From JAHQVI01 sp963727575 (GTDB lineage: Bacteria; Pseudomonadota; Alphaproteobacteria; Rhizobiales; Rhodomicrobiaceae), in NCBI GenBank assembly GCA_963727575.1, contig CAVSIA010000001.1, forward strand, positions 1-64,000: a stretch of 64,000 nt of DNA. Direction: 5' to 3'. The position numbers and the translations under genes are program-made. Position 1 is the stretch's first letter; each line of letters starts with the position of its first letter. Below the pieces are notes generated by a model that searched no databases, was not told the DNA's origin, and saw only the letters and a program-made list of their open reading frames with translations. Below are positions 44,315 through 53,778 of this stretch, piece by piece.

Positions 44315-46189
44315 ATGCTGAACTCACTGAGAAATAGCGCGGGAAGCTGGGTCGTAAAGGTTCTGCTCGGCCTGCTGATCATCACATTCGCCATCTGGGG
44401 CATCGGCGACATCTTCCGGATGCGCCAGGCGCAATATCTGGCCGAGGTCGGCAACCGCGAAATCTCGATGCAGGAGTTCCAGCGCAGCTACCGCAATCAG
44501 ATGGCGTTTCTCAGCAACAGGCTGGGACGGCAGATCACCAGCCAGGAGGCGCGCACCTTTGGCGTCACCGACGGCGTTCTGCAAAATCTGATCAGCGTCA
44601 CCGCGGTCGACATCCACGCCGACAAGCTGGGCCTGGGCATTTCCGACGACACCATCGGCGCTTCGATTCGCAAGGACAAGAATTTCGAGGATTCAGGCGG
44701 CAAGTTCGATCCCAAGCGCTTCCAGGAGTTCCTGCGCAATGCCGGCCTGTCCGAACAGGGCTTCGTCCGCGACCAGCGCGGCGAGATGGTCCGCGAACAG
44801 CTTGCCGGCGCGATGACGCAAGGGGCTTACGTTCCGAAAACGCTGATCGATGCGCTCTATCATTTCCGCAATGACGAGCGGGTGCTCAAATATTTCGTCG
44901 TCAAGCCCGAGGTCGTCGGCGAGATCGCCGCGCCCGACGAAACAGCGCTGAAATCCTATTACGAGGAAAACAAGGCCAGCTACGAGGCCCCCAAATACCG
45001 CAGGATCGGTGTGCTGACGTTGACGCCGGATGCGATCAAGGACACGGTCTCGGTCACCGACGAAGAGCTGAAGGCCGAATATGAGGCCAAGAAGCACCAA
45101 TATTCGACGCCCGAGCGCCGCACCATACAGCAGCTGATCTTCAAGGACATGGGCGCCGCCCGCGAAGCCGCCGACAAGCTGGCCAAGGGCACCGATTTCG
45201 TCGCGCTCGGCAAGGAGCTCGGCATGAAGGAGAGCGACATCAATCTGGGCACCTTCGCCAAGCCCCAGCTTGCCGACAAGAAGCTCGCCGAAGCCGCGTT
45301 CTCCCTGGAGAAGGGCAAGACCAGCGAGCCGATCGACAGCTTCGCCCCGGAAATCGTCAAAGTGACCGAAATCACGCCGGCCGAGGATAAGACGTTCGAT
45401 CAGGTCAAGGATCAGGTCCGCGAAGCGCTCGTCAAAACCAAAGCCAACAACGACATTGCCGACTTCTACAACATGGTCGAAGACGCGCGCGCAGGCGGCG
45501 CCAACGTTGCCGAGGCGGCGAAGAAGACCAACCTGCCCTACGCCGAATACACCATCGACGCCCGCGGCCTCGACAAGGACGGCAAGCCCGTTGTGGCCCT
45601 TGCCGGAGATCGCCCGGCGATCAAGCTCGCCTTCGACAGCGATGTCGGCGTCGAGAACAATCCGGTCACCAAGGATGACGGATACCTCTTCATCGACGTG
45701 CTCGAAGCCATTCCCGAGCGCCAGAAACCTCTCGACGAGGTTCGCGAGGACGTGAAGACCGCCTGGATCGAGACGGAGAAGCGTAAGCGCGTGCGCCAGA
45801 AGGCCGAAGAGTTGGTCGAAAAAACCAAGACCGGCACGCCGCTCGACAAGGCCGCCGAAGAAATCGGCGCGACGGTGGCGACGACCGAGCCGCTAAAACG
45901 CGATGCGCGGCCGAAAGATCTGCCGCCCACGGCCGTCTCTGTCGCGTTCACCCTGCCTGAGAACGGCGTCGGCAATGTGCAGATGCCGGACCGCACCAGC
46001 CAGGCCGTGATCCAGCTTGCCGAGAACAAGAAAGCGGCCCCGATCGACGACAAGCAGAGCGAAGCGCTGGCCAGTGAGCTGCGCCAGAGCATGAGCATGG
46101 ATATTCTGACCCAGTATATCGGCGGCCTGCAAAGCGACTACGGCGTCCGCGTCAATCAGCAGGCCAAAGCCAGCATCGTCGGGGAATAA
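44315..46189 (+). CDS. ppiD: PpiD/SurA-type peptidylprolyl isomerase, membrane anchored
   Basis: 624 residues. A single N-terminal anchor (WVVKVLLGLLIITFAIWGIG) leads into a SurA_N-like helical region (EISMQEFQRSYRNQMAFLSN). Parvulin-type sequence follows around 245-360 (TPERRTIQQLIFKDMGAARE, GTDFVALGKELGMKESDINL plus GTF, and LEKGKTSEPIDSF). The C-terminal part is Lys/Ala/Glu-rich and helical. It is a periplasmic chaperone at the Sec translocon exit. In this order it is followed by trpE at 61 bases, as in many Hyphomicrobiales. Confidence 0.92.
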   Translation: MLNSLRNSAGSWVVKVLLGLLIITFAIWGIGDIFRMRQAQYLAEVGNREISMQEFQRSYRNQMAFLSNRLGRQITSQEARTFGVTDGVLQNLISVTAVDIHADKLGLGISDDTIGASIRKDKNFEDSGGKFDPKRFQEFLRNAGLSEQGFVRDQRGEMVREQLAGAMTQGAYVPKTLIDALYHFRNDERVLKYFVVKPEVVGEIAAPDETALKSYYEENKASYEAPKYRRIGVLTLTPDAIKDTVSVTDEELKAEYEAKKHQYSTPERRTIQQLIFKDMGAAREAADKLAKGTDFVALGKELGMKESDINLGTFAKPQLADKKLAEAAFSLEKGKTSEPIDSFAPEIVKVTEITPAEDKTFDQVKDQVREALVKTKANNDIADFYNMVEDARAGGANVAEAAKKTNLPYAEYTIDARGLDKDGKPVVALAGDRPAIKLAFDSDVGVENNPVTKDDGYLFIDVLEAIPERQKPLDEVREDVKTAWIETEKRKRVRQKAEELVEKTKTGTPLDKAAEEIGATVATTEPLKRDARPKDLPPTAVSVAFTLPENGVGNVQMPDRTSQAVIQLAENKKAAPIDDKQSEALASELRQSMSMDILTQYIGGLQSDYGVRVNQQAKASIVGE

Positions 46190-46250
46190 TCTCAACCAAA
46201 ACCATCGGTGCGGGGCGTCCGCCCCCGCACGCATCTCAGAAGGCGCTTCC

Positions 46251-47768
46251 ATGCGGCTCTACCCCGGATTCGACGAATTCGCCGAGACCTACAACAAGGG
46301 CGAGCCGCAGGCGGTTTGGACGCGTTTGATCGCCGATTTGGAGACCCCAGTTTCGGCGATGATCAAGCTCGGCGCCGAACGGCCGATGAGCTTTCTGCTG
46401 GAATCCGTCGAAGGCGGCGCGGTGCGCGGGCGCTATTCGGTGATCGGCTTCGCCCCGGACATCGTCTGGCGCGCATTCGGCGACGAGGCCGAAATCAACC
46501 GCGCGCCGGAAAAAACCCCGGACAAATTCAGCAAATGCACCGGCGGCACGCTTGCCTCGCTGCGCGCGCTGCTGGAAAACTCGCGCATGGAGCTGCCCGC
46601 CAGCCTGCCGCCCATGGCGCTCGGCGTGTTCGGCTATATGGGCTACGACACCGTCCGCCTGATCGAAAAGCTGCCCGACCCGAACCCCGATCCGATCGGC
46701 ATCCCCGACGCGGTGCTGATCCGGCCGACGGTCATGGCGATTTTCGACAATGTGAAGGATGAGATCACCGTCGTCACGCCGGTCCGCCCGAACAAGAAGC
46801 TCTCGGCGAAGACGGCCTGGTCGCGTGCCGTCGACCGGCTGTCATCGGCGGTCGACGCGCTCGACACTCCGCTCGGCCACGCCGCGGCGCCCAATGGCGC
46901 GGCGATCGATTTCCCCGCCGTCGTCTCCAACACCGCGCCGAAGGACTACGAGGCGATGGTGAAAAAGGCGAAGAAATACATCGCCGCCGGCGACGTCTTC
47001 CAGGTGGTTCTCAGCCAGCGCTTTTCCGCGCCGTTCGACCTGCCGCCCTTCGCGCTCTATCGCGCGCTGCGCCGCGTCAACCCGTCCCCGTTCCTGTTCT
47101 TCCTCAACTATGGCGATTTCGCCGTGGCCGGATCGAGCCCGGAAATTCTGGTGCGCGCCCGGGCCGGCGAGGTCACCATCCGCCCGATCGCCGGCACCCG
47201 CCCGCGCGGCGCTACGGCCGACGACGACAAGCGCCTCGCCGACGAGCTGCTCGCCGACGAAAAGGAGCGCTCCGAGCATTTGATGCTGCTCGACCTCGGC
47301 CGCAACGATGTCGGCCGTGTCGCCAAGCTCGGCACCGTCCGCGTCACCGACAGCTTCTTCCTCGAATATTACAGCCATGTCATGCACATCGTCTCCAACG
47401 TGGTCGGCGAGCTGTCGGACGAGCATGACGCGGTCGACGCGCTGATGGCGGGGTTTCCCGCCGGCACCGTGTCGGGTGCGCCCAAGGTCCGCGCCATGGA
47501 GATCATCGACGAGTTGGAGACCGAAAAACGCGGCATCTACGCCGGGTGCGTGGGCTATTTCTCGGCGACCGGCGATATGGACAGCTGCATCGTGCTGCGC
47601 ACATCGCTGATCAAGGATGGTAAGATGTATGTGCAGGCCGGCGCCGGTATTGTCGCGGATTCCATTCCGGCGAGCGAGCAGCGAGAATGCGAGGCGAAGG
47701 CCAGCGGCGTATTCCGGGCCGCGGAAGAGGCCGTGCGCTTCGCCAGTGAAGCGGGACGCGGACAATAG
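46251..47768 (+). CDS. trpE: Anthranilate synthase component I
   Basis: 505 residues. The N-terminal half holds the tryptophan-binding region (FLLESVEGGAVRGRYSVIGF, the LLES motif). The chorismate-binding half has KKYIAAGDVFQVVLSQRFSA, RRVNPSPFLFFLNYGDFAVA, GTRPRGATADDD and HIVSNVVGEL, GAPKVRAMEIIDELE. It turns chorismate and glutamine-derived ammonia into anthranilate with TrpG. Unlike rhizobia that have a fused TrpEG, this genome has separate trpE and trpG, 2.9 kb apart. There is no room for a trpL-type leader in the 61-base gap upstream. Confidence 0.97.
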   Translation: MRLYPGFDEFAETYNKGEPQAVWTRLIADLETPVSAMIKLGAERPMSFLLESVEGGAVRGRYSVIGFAPDIVWRAFGDEAEINRAPEKTPDKFSKCTGGTLASLRALLENSRMELPASLPPMALGVFGYMGYDTVRLIEKLPDPNPDPIGIPDAVLIRPTVMAIFDNVKDEITVVTPVRPNKKLSAKTAWSRAVDRLSSAVDALDTPLGHAAAPNGAAIDFPAVVSNTAPKDYEAMVKKAKKYIAAGDVFQVVLSQRFSAPFDLPPFALYRALRRVNPSPFLFFLNYGDFAVAGSSPEILVRARAGEVTIRPIAGTRPRGATADDDKRLADELLADEKERSEHLMLLDLGRNDVGRVAKLGTVRVTDSFFLEYYSHVMHIVSNVVGELSDEHDAVDALMAGFPAGTVSGAPKVRAMEIIDELETEKRGIYAGCVGYFSATGDMDSCIVLRTSLIKDGKMYVQAGAGIVADSIPASEQRECEAKASGVFRAAEEAVRFASEAGRGQ

Positions 47769-47779
47769 CCGCACAGACA

Positions 47780-48298
47780 ATGCTGACGCTCACACTTTTC
47801 CGCCATGCAAAGTCGAGCTGGGATTATCCCAACCTGGAGGATATCGACCGGCCGCTGACCCCGCGCGGCGAGGCCGCCGCCCCGCTCATGGCGGCCAATC
47901 TGGCCAAACACAGCATCGCCCCTGACCTCATCCTTTGCTCACCGTCGCAGCGCACCCGCCAGACCATCGTGCTCGCGCTTCCGGCCTTCGCCACGCGCCC
48001 CGAGGTCGACTATGCCGACGCCCTCTATCATGCGGGCGTAGAGACCCTTCATGCGATCCTGCGCCATGTACCGGCCGCAGCGCGCAGCGTGATGATCGTC
48101 GGCCATAACCCCGGCCTGCAATCCTTCGCCATGCATCTGATCGGCAGCGGCGAGCCGAAGGCGCTTCACGCGATCGCCGGAAAATTCCCGACATCGGGCG
48201 CGGCAGTCATCACGTTCGATGCGAAGGACTGGTCCAAGATCAAGCGCGCGTCGGGACATTTGGACATGTTCGTCACGCCGCGAATGCTGGAAGGCTAA
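47780..48298 (+). CDS. sixA: Histidine phosphatase-family protein, SixA-like
   Basis: 172 residues. LTLFRHAKSSWDYPNLEDID carries the RHAKSSW signature of SixA, LTPRGEAAA follows, LILCSPSQRTRQT has the second Arg, and VMIVGHNPGLQ the second catalytic His. SixA removes phosphate from the His of HPt-type or PTS(Ntr) proteins. It lies 11 bases after trpE, so it may be co-transcribed. A 10-bp stem hairpin follows. Confidence 0.85.
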   Translation: MLTLTLFRHAKSSWDYPNLEDIDRPLTPRGEAAAPLMAANLAKHSIAPDLILCSPSQRTRQTIVLALPAFATRPEVDYADALYHAGVETLHAILRHVPAAARSVMIVGHNPGLQSFAMHLIGSGEPKALHAIAGKFPTSGAAVITFDAKDWSKIKRASGHLDMFVTPRMLEG

Positions 48299-48343
48299 GG
48301 GGAGTGCCGCAGAACGCGGCGGAATCGGCGTGAGATGCGGATG

Positions 48344-48370
48344 CCCGCCAGCACCGAAGATGCTGGCGGG
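48344..48370. terminator. Bidirectional hairpin between sixA and the 48381 gene
   Basis: CCCGCCAGCA-CCGAAGA-TGCTGGCGGG, a perfect 10-bp stem between two convergent genes. No T-run follows on either strand, so its termination strength is uncertain. Confidence 0.6.
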
Positions 48371-48380
48371 GAAACCAAAG

Positions 48381-48632
48381 CTATTCCTGTTTGATGATCA
48401 CCTGCGCATCGCCGTCGTCATCGCCGTCGTCATACCGGTCGCAAACGACTTCGGTCTGACGCTCGGCTTCGTTGCGCGTGGTGAACGAAAGCGGGCCAAG
48501 CTGGACGGTGTTTTCCGGGACGATCTCGACGACTTCGCATTTCTTGTCCGGACCGCGAACAATGTAATAATCCGCAAAGGCAGGCGTAGTAACAACCGCC
48601 GCCGCTGCAATGGCGAGCAGATATTTCTTCAT
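48381..48632 (-). CDS. Small periplasmic hypothetical protein
   Basis: 83 residues: signal peptide MKKYLLAIAAAAVVTTPAFA, then DYYIVRGPDKKCEVVEIVPE, NTVQLGPLSFTTRNEAERQT and an acidic tail (DRYDDGDDDGDAQ). Two cysteines (KKCEV, VVCDRY) may pair. This short 'YYIVRGPDKKC.VVE' type is common in Hyphomicrobiales and has no assigned function. A GGAACAATCG site precedes the ATG. Confidence 0.8.
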   Translation of the reverse strand: MKKYLLAIAAAAVVTTPAFADYYIVRGPDKKCEVVEIVPENTVQLGPLSFTTRNEAERQTEVVCDRYDDGDDDGDAQVIIKQE

Positions 48633-48994
48633 CGATTGTTCCTTCCCAATCTGTGGTTCACATGGCAACGACGCAGAAAGGATAAGGTTCCGGTGGTGGG
48701 TTGGTTTGAATTCCGGTTCTCGGCCCCGAACGGCTCTGGTCTTCAGCGGGACGAGTGGTCGGGAAGGGGCGGCTTCCCGATACCGCTCCTGTCGCCTTTA
48801 AGCGGCCTGCCGGAGCGCATTTTCATTGGCGCTGGACCGTCTCCAACGCCAGGCTCTGAACGTTTTCGCCGCAGGAGCATCATGAACGAGCAATGAGCGC
48901 GAACCGGGTCTGGTCCGCGCTCACGTCTGCCATGGGCATTGTGTCACGAGCACCGCCGGTTCGCCAACGCGCGCGGCGATGACGGACCCGCGTC
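48633..48994. other. Intergenic stretch without recognised gene
   Basis: 362 bases between the small periplasmic protein and the end of the NCS1 permease gene. I see no supportable ORF, RNA or repeat. It should include the promoter of the 48632 gene. Confidence 0.5.
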
Positions 48995-50404
48995 TCAGCT
49001 CTTCCGCAATGTCATCGGCGCGGCCGCGACGCTGCGGCTCAGCATCAGATACAATCCTGCCGCAACGACGATGCCGACGAGCCAGCTCAGGTCCGCTCCG
49101 CCAAGCAGGTTGATCGAGATCGGCCCCTGAAAGACCGGAAGCAGGCCGTCTTCGACGGACCAGCCGGCGACCAGCCCGACGAGAAACGCGATCATGCCGC
49201 TCCAGTTGATGTCGCCATAGGCGCTCGCCTCGGGCGAAGCATAGAGTTCGGGGACATCGATCCGACCGCGCTTCTTGATGTAGAAGTCGGAAAGAACCAC
49301 ACCCGCCCACGGACTCATCCACAGCAGCAGGCCGATCATGAAGTTGTCGAAGGCCTGTGCGAAGGACGGCGCGAAGATGAAGTAGATCGTGACGAGATAG
49401 CCGCCGACCCCGACGATCGCCGCAAGCGCCGTGCGCGGCAGGCGGACATCGAGGCTGAGCGCCGCGAGCGCCGCCGAATAGACATTCAGGATGTTGGTCG
49501 CGATCGGGCCGTGCAGGACCATGAGCAGCACAAGAATGCTGGTCAGACTACCGAATACGGCGCTGACCATCTTGGCCGGGTCGGTGTCCAGCGTTACGCT
49601 GGCGATGGTGGCCCCGAGGACGGCAAGCCAGACCGTCGGCACGAACATGCCGATATAGCTATACCAGAACACAGAGGAGGACGGCGTGCTGCGCGGCACG
49701 AAGCGGGAATAATCCGACGCCCAGCTCGTCCAGGAGACGCCCCACCCCACGCCGATCGCGCTCATCAGCAAAGTCAGCATCGCCAGATGCGCGGCCGGCG
49801 GAAGCGAGCTGGTCAGGCTCCAGTTGACAAGCCCCGGCTGGCTCCACGCCAGCACGCTCATCAGCACCATGATCACCGCCGTCACCGGCACGGTGTATTT
49901 CTCGAAGGTGCGGATGGCGTAGAAGCCGTAAACGCCGATGCTGACCTGGATGACCATCACCAGCGTGATGATGACGATTTCGCTGAACCAGGTGTCGGAA
50001 ACGCCGAACTGGCCAAGAATAGCGATCGCGATCTTGACCGGGAAATACGTGTTCACGCCGATCCAGCCGAGCGTCATCAGGAACATCAGCGCGCTCGGCA
50101 GGTAGGCGCCACGGCGCCCGAATGCGGAGCGGCTGAGCACCATCTGATTGACGCCCGTCTTGTGGCCCATCACCGTGAACGCCGCGAAAATCGCGCAGCC
50201 GATGACGTTGCCGATGACGACGACCGCGATGGTCTCCAAGAGACCGAGCTTGAGAATGATGCCGAGCGCACCAAGCGCCCAGTTGATCGGCGCGATATTT
50301 GCGCCGGCCCAGATCCACATCTGCTGCGGCCCTGTGGAGTCGCGGTCCGAATCCGGAATTGGTTCTATGCTGTGAACGTCGGCTCTCAGTTCGGAAGTCG
50401 TCAT
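48995..50404 (-). CDS. NCS1-family permease (cytosine/purine/hydantoin type)
   Basis: 469 residues with about twelve helices. IWAGANIAPINWALGALGII is the helix 1 signature of NCS1 carriers, VMGHKTGVNQMVLSRSAFGR and RRGAYLPSALMFLMTLGWIG follow, and GWGVSWTSWASDYSRFVPRS is the conserved segment before helix 7. LLWMSPWAGVVLSDFYIKKR closes the transport core. It should import a nucleobase or related compound with Na+ or H+. No catabolic gene adjoins, so the substrate stays open. The start MTTSELRADV is preceded by GGCAGGGTGGGG. It sits between trpE and trpG, facing trpE-sixA and diverging from trpG. Confidence 0.85.
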   Translation of the reverse strand: MTTSELRADVHSIEPIPDSDRDSTGPQQMWIWAGANIAPINWALGALGIILKLGLLETIAVVVIGNVIGCAIFAAFTVMGHKTGVNQMVLSRSAFGRRGAYLPSALMFLMTLGWIGVNTYFPVKIAIAILGQFGVSDTWFSEIVIITLVMVIQVSIGVYGFYAIRTFEKYTVPVTAVIMVLMSVLAWSQPGLVNWSLTSSLPPAAHLAMLTLLMSAIGVGWGVSWTSWASDYSRFVPRSTPSSSVFWYSYIGMFVPTVWLAVLGATIASVTLDTDPAKMVSAVFGSLTSILVLLMVLHGPIATNILNVYSAALAALSLDVRLPRTALAAIVGVGGYLVTIYFIFAPSFAQAFDNFMIGLLLWMSPWAGVVLSDFYIKKRGRIDVPELYASPEASAYGDINWSGMIAFLVGLVAGWSVEDGLLPVFQGPISINLLGGADLSWLVGIVVAAGLYLMLSRSVAAAPMTLRKS

Positions 50405-50675
50405 GATCACCCCACCCTGCCCCGAGGAACTCCCTCGCCTATAGTAAATCCGCATTGCCGGAGAGGTACAGGCAAAAATCGTACCAAGGGAGCAGGGCCA
50501 AGGCGACCGTGTGCGGGGGCCGCACCCGCTTCGGTCAAGCCCCAATTGTGGAGGTGAGGCCCGGCAGCAGGAGCAAAATGCAAATCCCCGCTTAACCTAA
50601 AATCCCCCACACCGCGCGCTTTCCTCTGGACGATGCCGCCTATTTTTGCTGATCTTTCCGGCACCGGAGGCGCGC

Positions 50676-51320
50676 ATGATCACCCTTATCGATAATTACG
50701 ACAGCTTCACCTACAATCTCGTCCATTATTTCGGCGATCTGGGCGTGAGTTGCCGGGTCTATCGCAACGACAAGATCACGGCAGAGGAGGTTCTCGCCGA
50801 ACGTCCGCAGGCCATCGTGCTTTCGCCCGGCCCGTGCACGCCGAACGAGGCCGGCATCTGCCTCGATCTCATCCGCGAGAATGACGGGCGCGTGCCGCTG
50901 CTCGGCGTTTGCCTGGGTCATCAGGCTGTCGGCCAGGCCTATGGCGGCCGCGTGATCCGCGCGCCCAAGCTGATGCACGGCAAGGTCTCGACCGTCTACA
51001 ATTCCGGCGAAGGCATCTTCACCAACCTGCCGTCCGAATTCACCGCCACCCGCTATCATTCGCTGCTGGTGGAGGAAAAGACGCTGCCGCAGGGCCTGCG
51101 CATCACCGCCTCGACGTCCGACGGGCTGATCATGGCGCTGGAGCATCAGTCGCAGCCGGTGTTCGGCGTGCAGTTCCATCCCGAAAGCATCGCCTCGGAA
51201 TGCGGTCACGCCATGCTCGCCAATTTCCTGCGCATCGCGCGCATCAACTGGAAGGCGATCCGGCCCAATCTCGACCGCGTGCGCCTCACCTCGTCCGGGC
51301 GCTCGGAGATGACGCGATGA
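50676..51320 (+). CDS. trpG: Anthranilate synthase component II (glutamine amidotransferase)
   Basis: 214 residues. MITLIDNYDSFTYNLVHYFG is the TrpG/PabA start, VLSPGPCTPNEAG the oxyanion loop, PLLGVCLGHQAVGQAYGG carries the catalytic Cys, and FGVQFHPESI the His and Glu of the triad. It hydrolyses glutamine and feeds ammonia to TrpE (it may also serve PabB). It starts the overlapped trpG-trpD-trpC-moaC run, with trpD's ATG overlapping its stop. The 271 bases before it show no leader peptide with Trp codons that I can recognise. Confidence 0.96.
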   Translation: MITLIDNYDSFTYNLVHYFGDLGVSCRVYRNDKITAEEVLAERPQAIVLSPGPCTPNEAGICLDLIRENDGRVPLLGVCLGHQAVGQAYGGRVIRAPKLMHGKVSTVYNSGEGIFTNLPSEFTATRYHSLLVEEKTLPQGLRITASTSDGLIMALEHQSQPVFGVQFHPESIASECGHAMLANFLRIARINWKAIRPNLDRVRLTSSGRSEMTR

Positions 51321-52357
51321 GCGAGACGATCGAATCCGGCATGGAATTCCGGCCGCATTTCGAGAAGGTCGCGGACGGCAAAAGCCTTACCGAGGAGGAA
51401 GCCGCGGCGGCCTTCGACGCAATCATGGAGGGCGGCGTGCCCGAGGCCCAGCTTGCCGGCTTCCTCGTCGCCATGCGCGCCCGCGGCGAGACGGTGGACG
51501 AGATCACCGGCGCGGTCCGGGCCATGCGCGGGCGGATGCGCAAGATCCAGGCGCCGGCGGACGCCATCGACGTGGTCGGCACCGGCGGCGACGCCAAGGG
51601 CACCTATAACGTCTCCACCGCCACAGCCTTCGTGCTGGCGGGTGCCGGCGTGCCCGTCGCCAAGCACGGCAATCGGGCGGTGTCGTCCAAATCCGGCGCG
51701 GCCGACGTGCTCGAACAGCTCGGCATCGATCTGAAGCTGACGCCGGAGACCGCCGAGCGCTGCCTCGCCGAGGCCGGGATCGCCTTCCTTTTCGCGCCCA
51801 CCTATCATTCGGCGATGCGCCACGCCGCGCCCGTGCGGCAGGCGCTGAAGCTGCGCACGATCTTCAACCTGCTTGGACCGCTCTCCAACCCGGCGGGCAC
51901 CAAGCGCCAGCTTATCGGCGTGTTCTCCGATCATTGGCTGGAGCCGCTGGCCGAGGTGATGCGCCGCCTTGGCGCCGAGCATGTCTGGGTCGTCCATGGT
52001 GCCGGCGGGCTCGACGAGCTGTCGACGACGGGCGCCTCGCAAGTGGTCGAGCTCAAGGACGGCAAGCTGCGGCGCTTCGAGGTCACGCCCGAAGACATCG
52101 GCCTCACCCATGTGACGCTGGATGTGCTGCTCGGCGGCGCACCGCGGGAGAGCGCGGAGTCGATCCGGGCGCTGCTCGGCGGCACGCACGGTCCATTCCG
52201 CGACATCGTCCTCTTGAACTCCGCCGCCGCCTTCATGATCGCCGGCAAGGCCGACACGCTCCGCGAGGGCGCCGAGATGGCGGCGGCATCCCTCGACCAG
52301 GGTCACGGCGCGGCAGCGCTCGACAGGTTGATCGCATACGGAAAGACAAGCGCATGA
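51317..52357 (+). CDS. trpD: Anthranilate phosphoribosyltransferase
   Basis: 346 residues. DVVGTGGDAKGTYNVSTATA is the PRPP-binding GTGGD loop, VAKHGNRAVSSKSGAADVLE the KHGNR motif, PTYHSAMRHAAPVRQALKLR and TIFNLLGPLSNPA the anthranilate side. GAGGLDELSTTGAS follows. It transfers phosphoribose from PRPP to anthranilate. Stop and start overlap with neighbours on both sides (ATGA at 51317 and 52354), typical of translational coupling. Confidence 0.97.
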   Translation: MSETIESGMEFRPHFEKVADGKSLTEEEAAAAFDAIMEGGVPEAQLAGFLVAMRARGETVDEITGAVRAMRGRMRKIQAPADAIDVVGTGGDAKGTYNVSTATAFVLAGAGVPVAKHGNRAVSSKSGAADVLEQLGIDLKLTPETAERCLAEAGIAFLFAPTYHSAMRHAAPVRQALKLRTIFNLLGPLSNPAGTKRQLIGVFSDHWLEPLAEVMRRLGAEHVWVVHGAGGLDELSTTGASQVVELKDGKLRRFEVTPEDIGLTHVTLDVLLGGAPRESAESIRALLGGTHGPFRDIVLLNSAAAFMIAGKADTLREGAEMAAASLDQGHGAAALDRLIAYGKTSA

Positions 52358-53190
52358 CCATACTCGACAAGATCTCGGCCTATAAGCGCGAGGAGATCGC
52401 CGCCGCGAAGGCCAAGGCGCCGCTTGCCGAAGTCGAGGAGGCCGCCCAGAACGCCTCGCCGGTGCGCCCCTTTGGCGCCACGATCATGTCCTGCGCCGAC
52501 GATGGCCGCCACGCGCTCATCGCCGAGATCAAGAAGGCCAGTCCTTCCCGAGGCCTGATCCGCGAGGATTTCGATCCGGCATCGCTGGCGCTCGGCTATG
52601 CGGCGGGCGGTGCGGCGTGCCTGTCCGTCCTGACCGACGGCCCGTCCTTCCAGGGCGATGCCGACCATCTGCTCGACGCCCGCGAGGTCTGCGCCCTGCC
52701 CGTGCTGCGCAAGGATTTCATGCTCGACCCCTACCAGATCCCGGAATCTCGGGCGCTGGGGGCCGACTGCATCCTGGTGATCATGGCCGCGGTCGACGAT
52801 TTTCTCGCTATGGAGCTGGCCGGCGCTGCGAATGCCTGGGGCATGGACGTGCTCGCCGAGGTCCACAACGAGGAGGAGTTGGAGCGCGCGCTCAGCCTGC
52901 CGACCTCGCTGATCGGCATCAACAACCGCGATCTGAAGACCTTCGAGACGAGCCTCGATGTGACCGAGCGGCTGACGCCGATGGTGCCGCGCGGACGGCT
53001 GATCGTCAGCGAAAGCGGCATCTTCACCCATGCCGACATTCTCCGCCTCGCCGCGATTGGCGCGCATGCCTTCCTCGTCGGCGAAAGCCTGATGCGCCAG
53101 GCCGACGTTACGGCCGCGACCCAGGCGCTGATCTATGGCGACGGCGCGCAGCCGTCCGGCACCGGCGCCTATCGCGAGGCATCGGCGTGA
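52354..53190 (+). CDS. trpC: Indole-3-glycerol phosphate synthase
   Basis: 278 residues. MTILDKISAYKREEIAAAK begins the family; LIAEIKKASPSRGLIREDFD has the first catalytic Lys, LPVLRKDFMLDPYQIPESRA the second, and EVHNEEELERA, IGINNRDLKTF and IVSESGIF complete the TIM-barrel active site. It closes the pyrrole ring of indole glycerol phosphate. Its stop overlaps the GTG of moaC. Confidence 0.97.
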   Translation: MTILDKISAYKREEIAAAKAKAPLAEVEEAAQNASPVRPFGATIMSCADDGRHALIAEIKKASPSRGLIREDFDPASLALGYAAGGAACLSVLTDGPSFQGDADHLLDAREVCALPVLRKDFMLDPYQIPESRALGADCILVIMAAVDDFLAMELAGAANAWGMDVLAEVHNEEELERALSLPTSLIGINNRDLKTFETSLDVTERLTPMVPRGRLIVSESGIFTHADILRLAAIGAHAFLVGESLMRQADVTAATQALIYGDGAQPSGTGAYREASA

Positions 53191-53672
53191 GGGGCGGCCT
53201 CTCGCACATCAACGAGCGGGGCGAGGCGCATATGGTCGACGTCGCCGACAAGGCCGTGACCACGCGGACCGCGATCGCCGAAGGCCGTGTACTGATGAAG
53301 CCGGAAACGCTGGCACTGATCCGCGAAGGCGCCGCGGCCAAAGGCGACGTGCTGGCGACGGCTCGCATCGCCGGCATCCTCGCCGCCAAGCGCACCCATG
53401 AGCTGATCCCGCTCTGCCATCCGCTCGCCATCAGCAAGATCACCGTCGATTTCGCCGAACTGGCCGAGCCAGCGGGCCTGCGGATCGAAGCCTTCGTCAA
53501 AGTCACCGGCCAGACCGGCGTCGAGATGGAAGCGCTGACCGCCGTCTCCGTCGCCTGCCTGACGATCTACGACATGCTGAAGGCAGCCGACAAGGCCATG
53601 CATTTCGAAGGCATCCGCCTGCTCGAAAAGACCGGCGGCCGATCGGGCCATTTCCGCGCCGCCGACGCGTAG
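53187..53672 (+). CDS. moaC: Cyclic pyranopterin monophosphate synthase MoaC
   Basis: 161 residues from a GTG overlapping trpC. LSHINERGEAHMVDVADKAV is the N-terminal signature, KRTHELIPLCHPLAISKITV holds the conserved His and Lys residues, and GVEMEALTAVSVACLTIYDM with DKAMHFEGIRLLEKTGGRSG the rest of the active site. It makes cPMP for molybdenum cofactor. In many relatives moeA follows directly; here 1.6 kb of foreign-looking DNA with two genes lies between. Confidence 0.96.
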   Translation: MRGGLSHINERGEAHMVDVADKAVTTRTAIAEGRVLMKPETLALIREGAAAKGDVLATARIAGILAAKRTHELIPLCHPLAISKITVDFAELAEPAGLRIEAFVKVTGQTGVEMEALTAVSVACLTIYDMLKAADKAMHFEGIRLLEKTGGRSGHFRAADA

Positions 53673-53778
53673 GGTGGATGGGTTTTTCGGGGGGGGCAGC
53701 GCGCTAAGCGCGGTCTTGGGAGACTGGGCTGATATGTCGGCCTGCGCCTCGAAGGAGACATTAGTTAGGTCGAAACCT

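Noticed and set aside
46190..46250. trpL-type attenuator before trpE
   Set aside because: Only 61 bases separate ppiD and trpE, with no run of Trp codons and no terminator hairpin.
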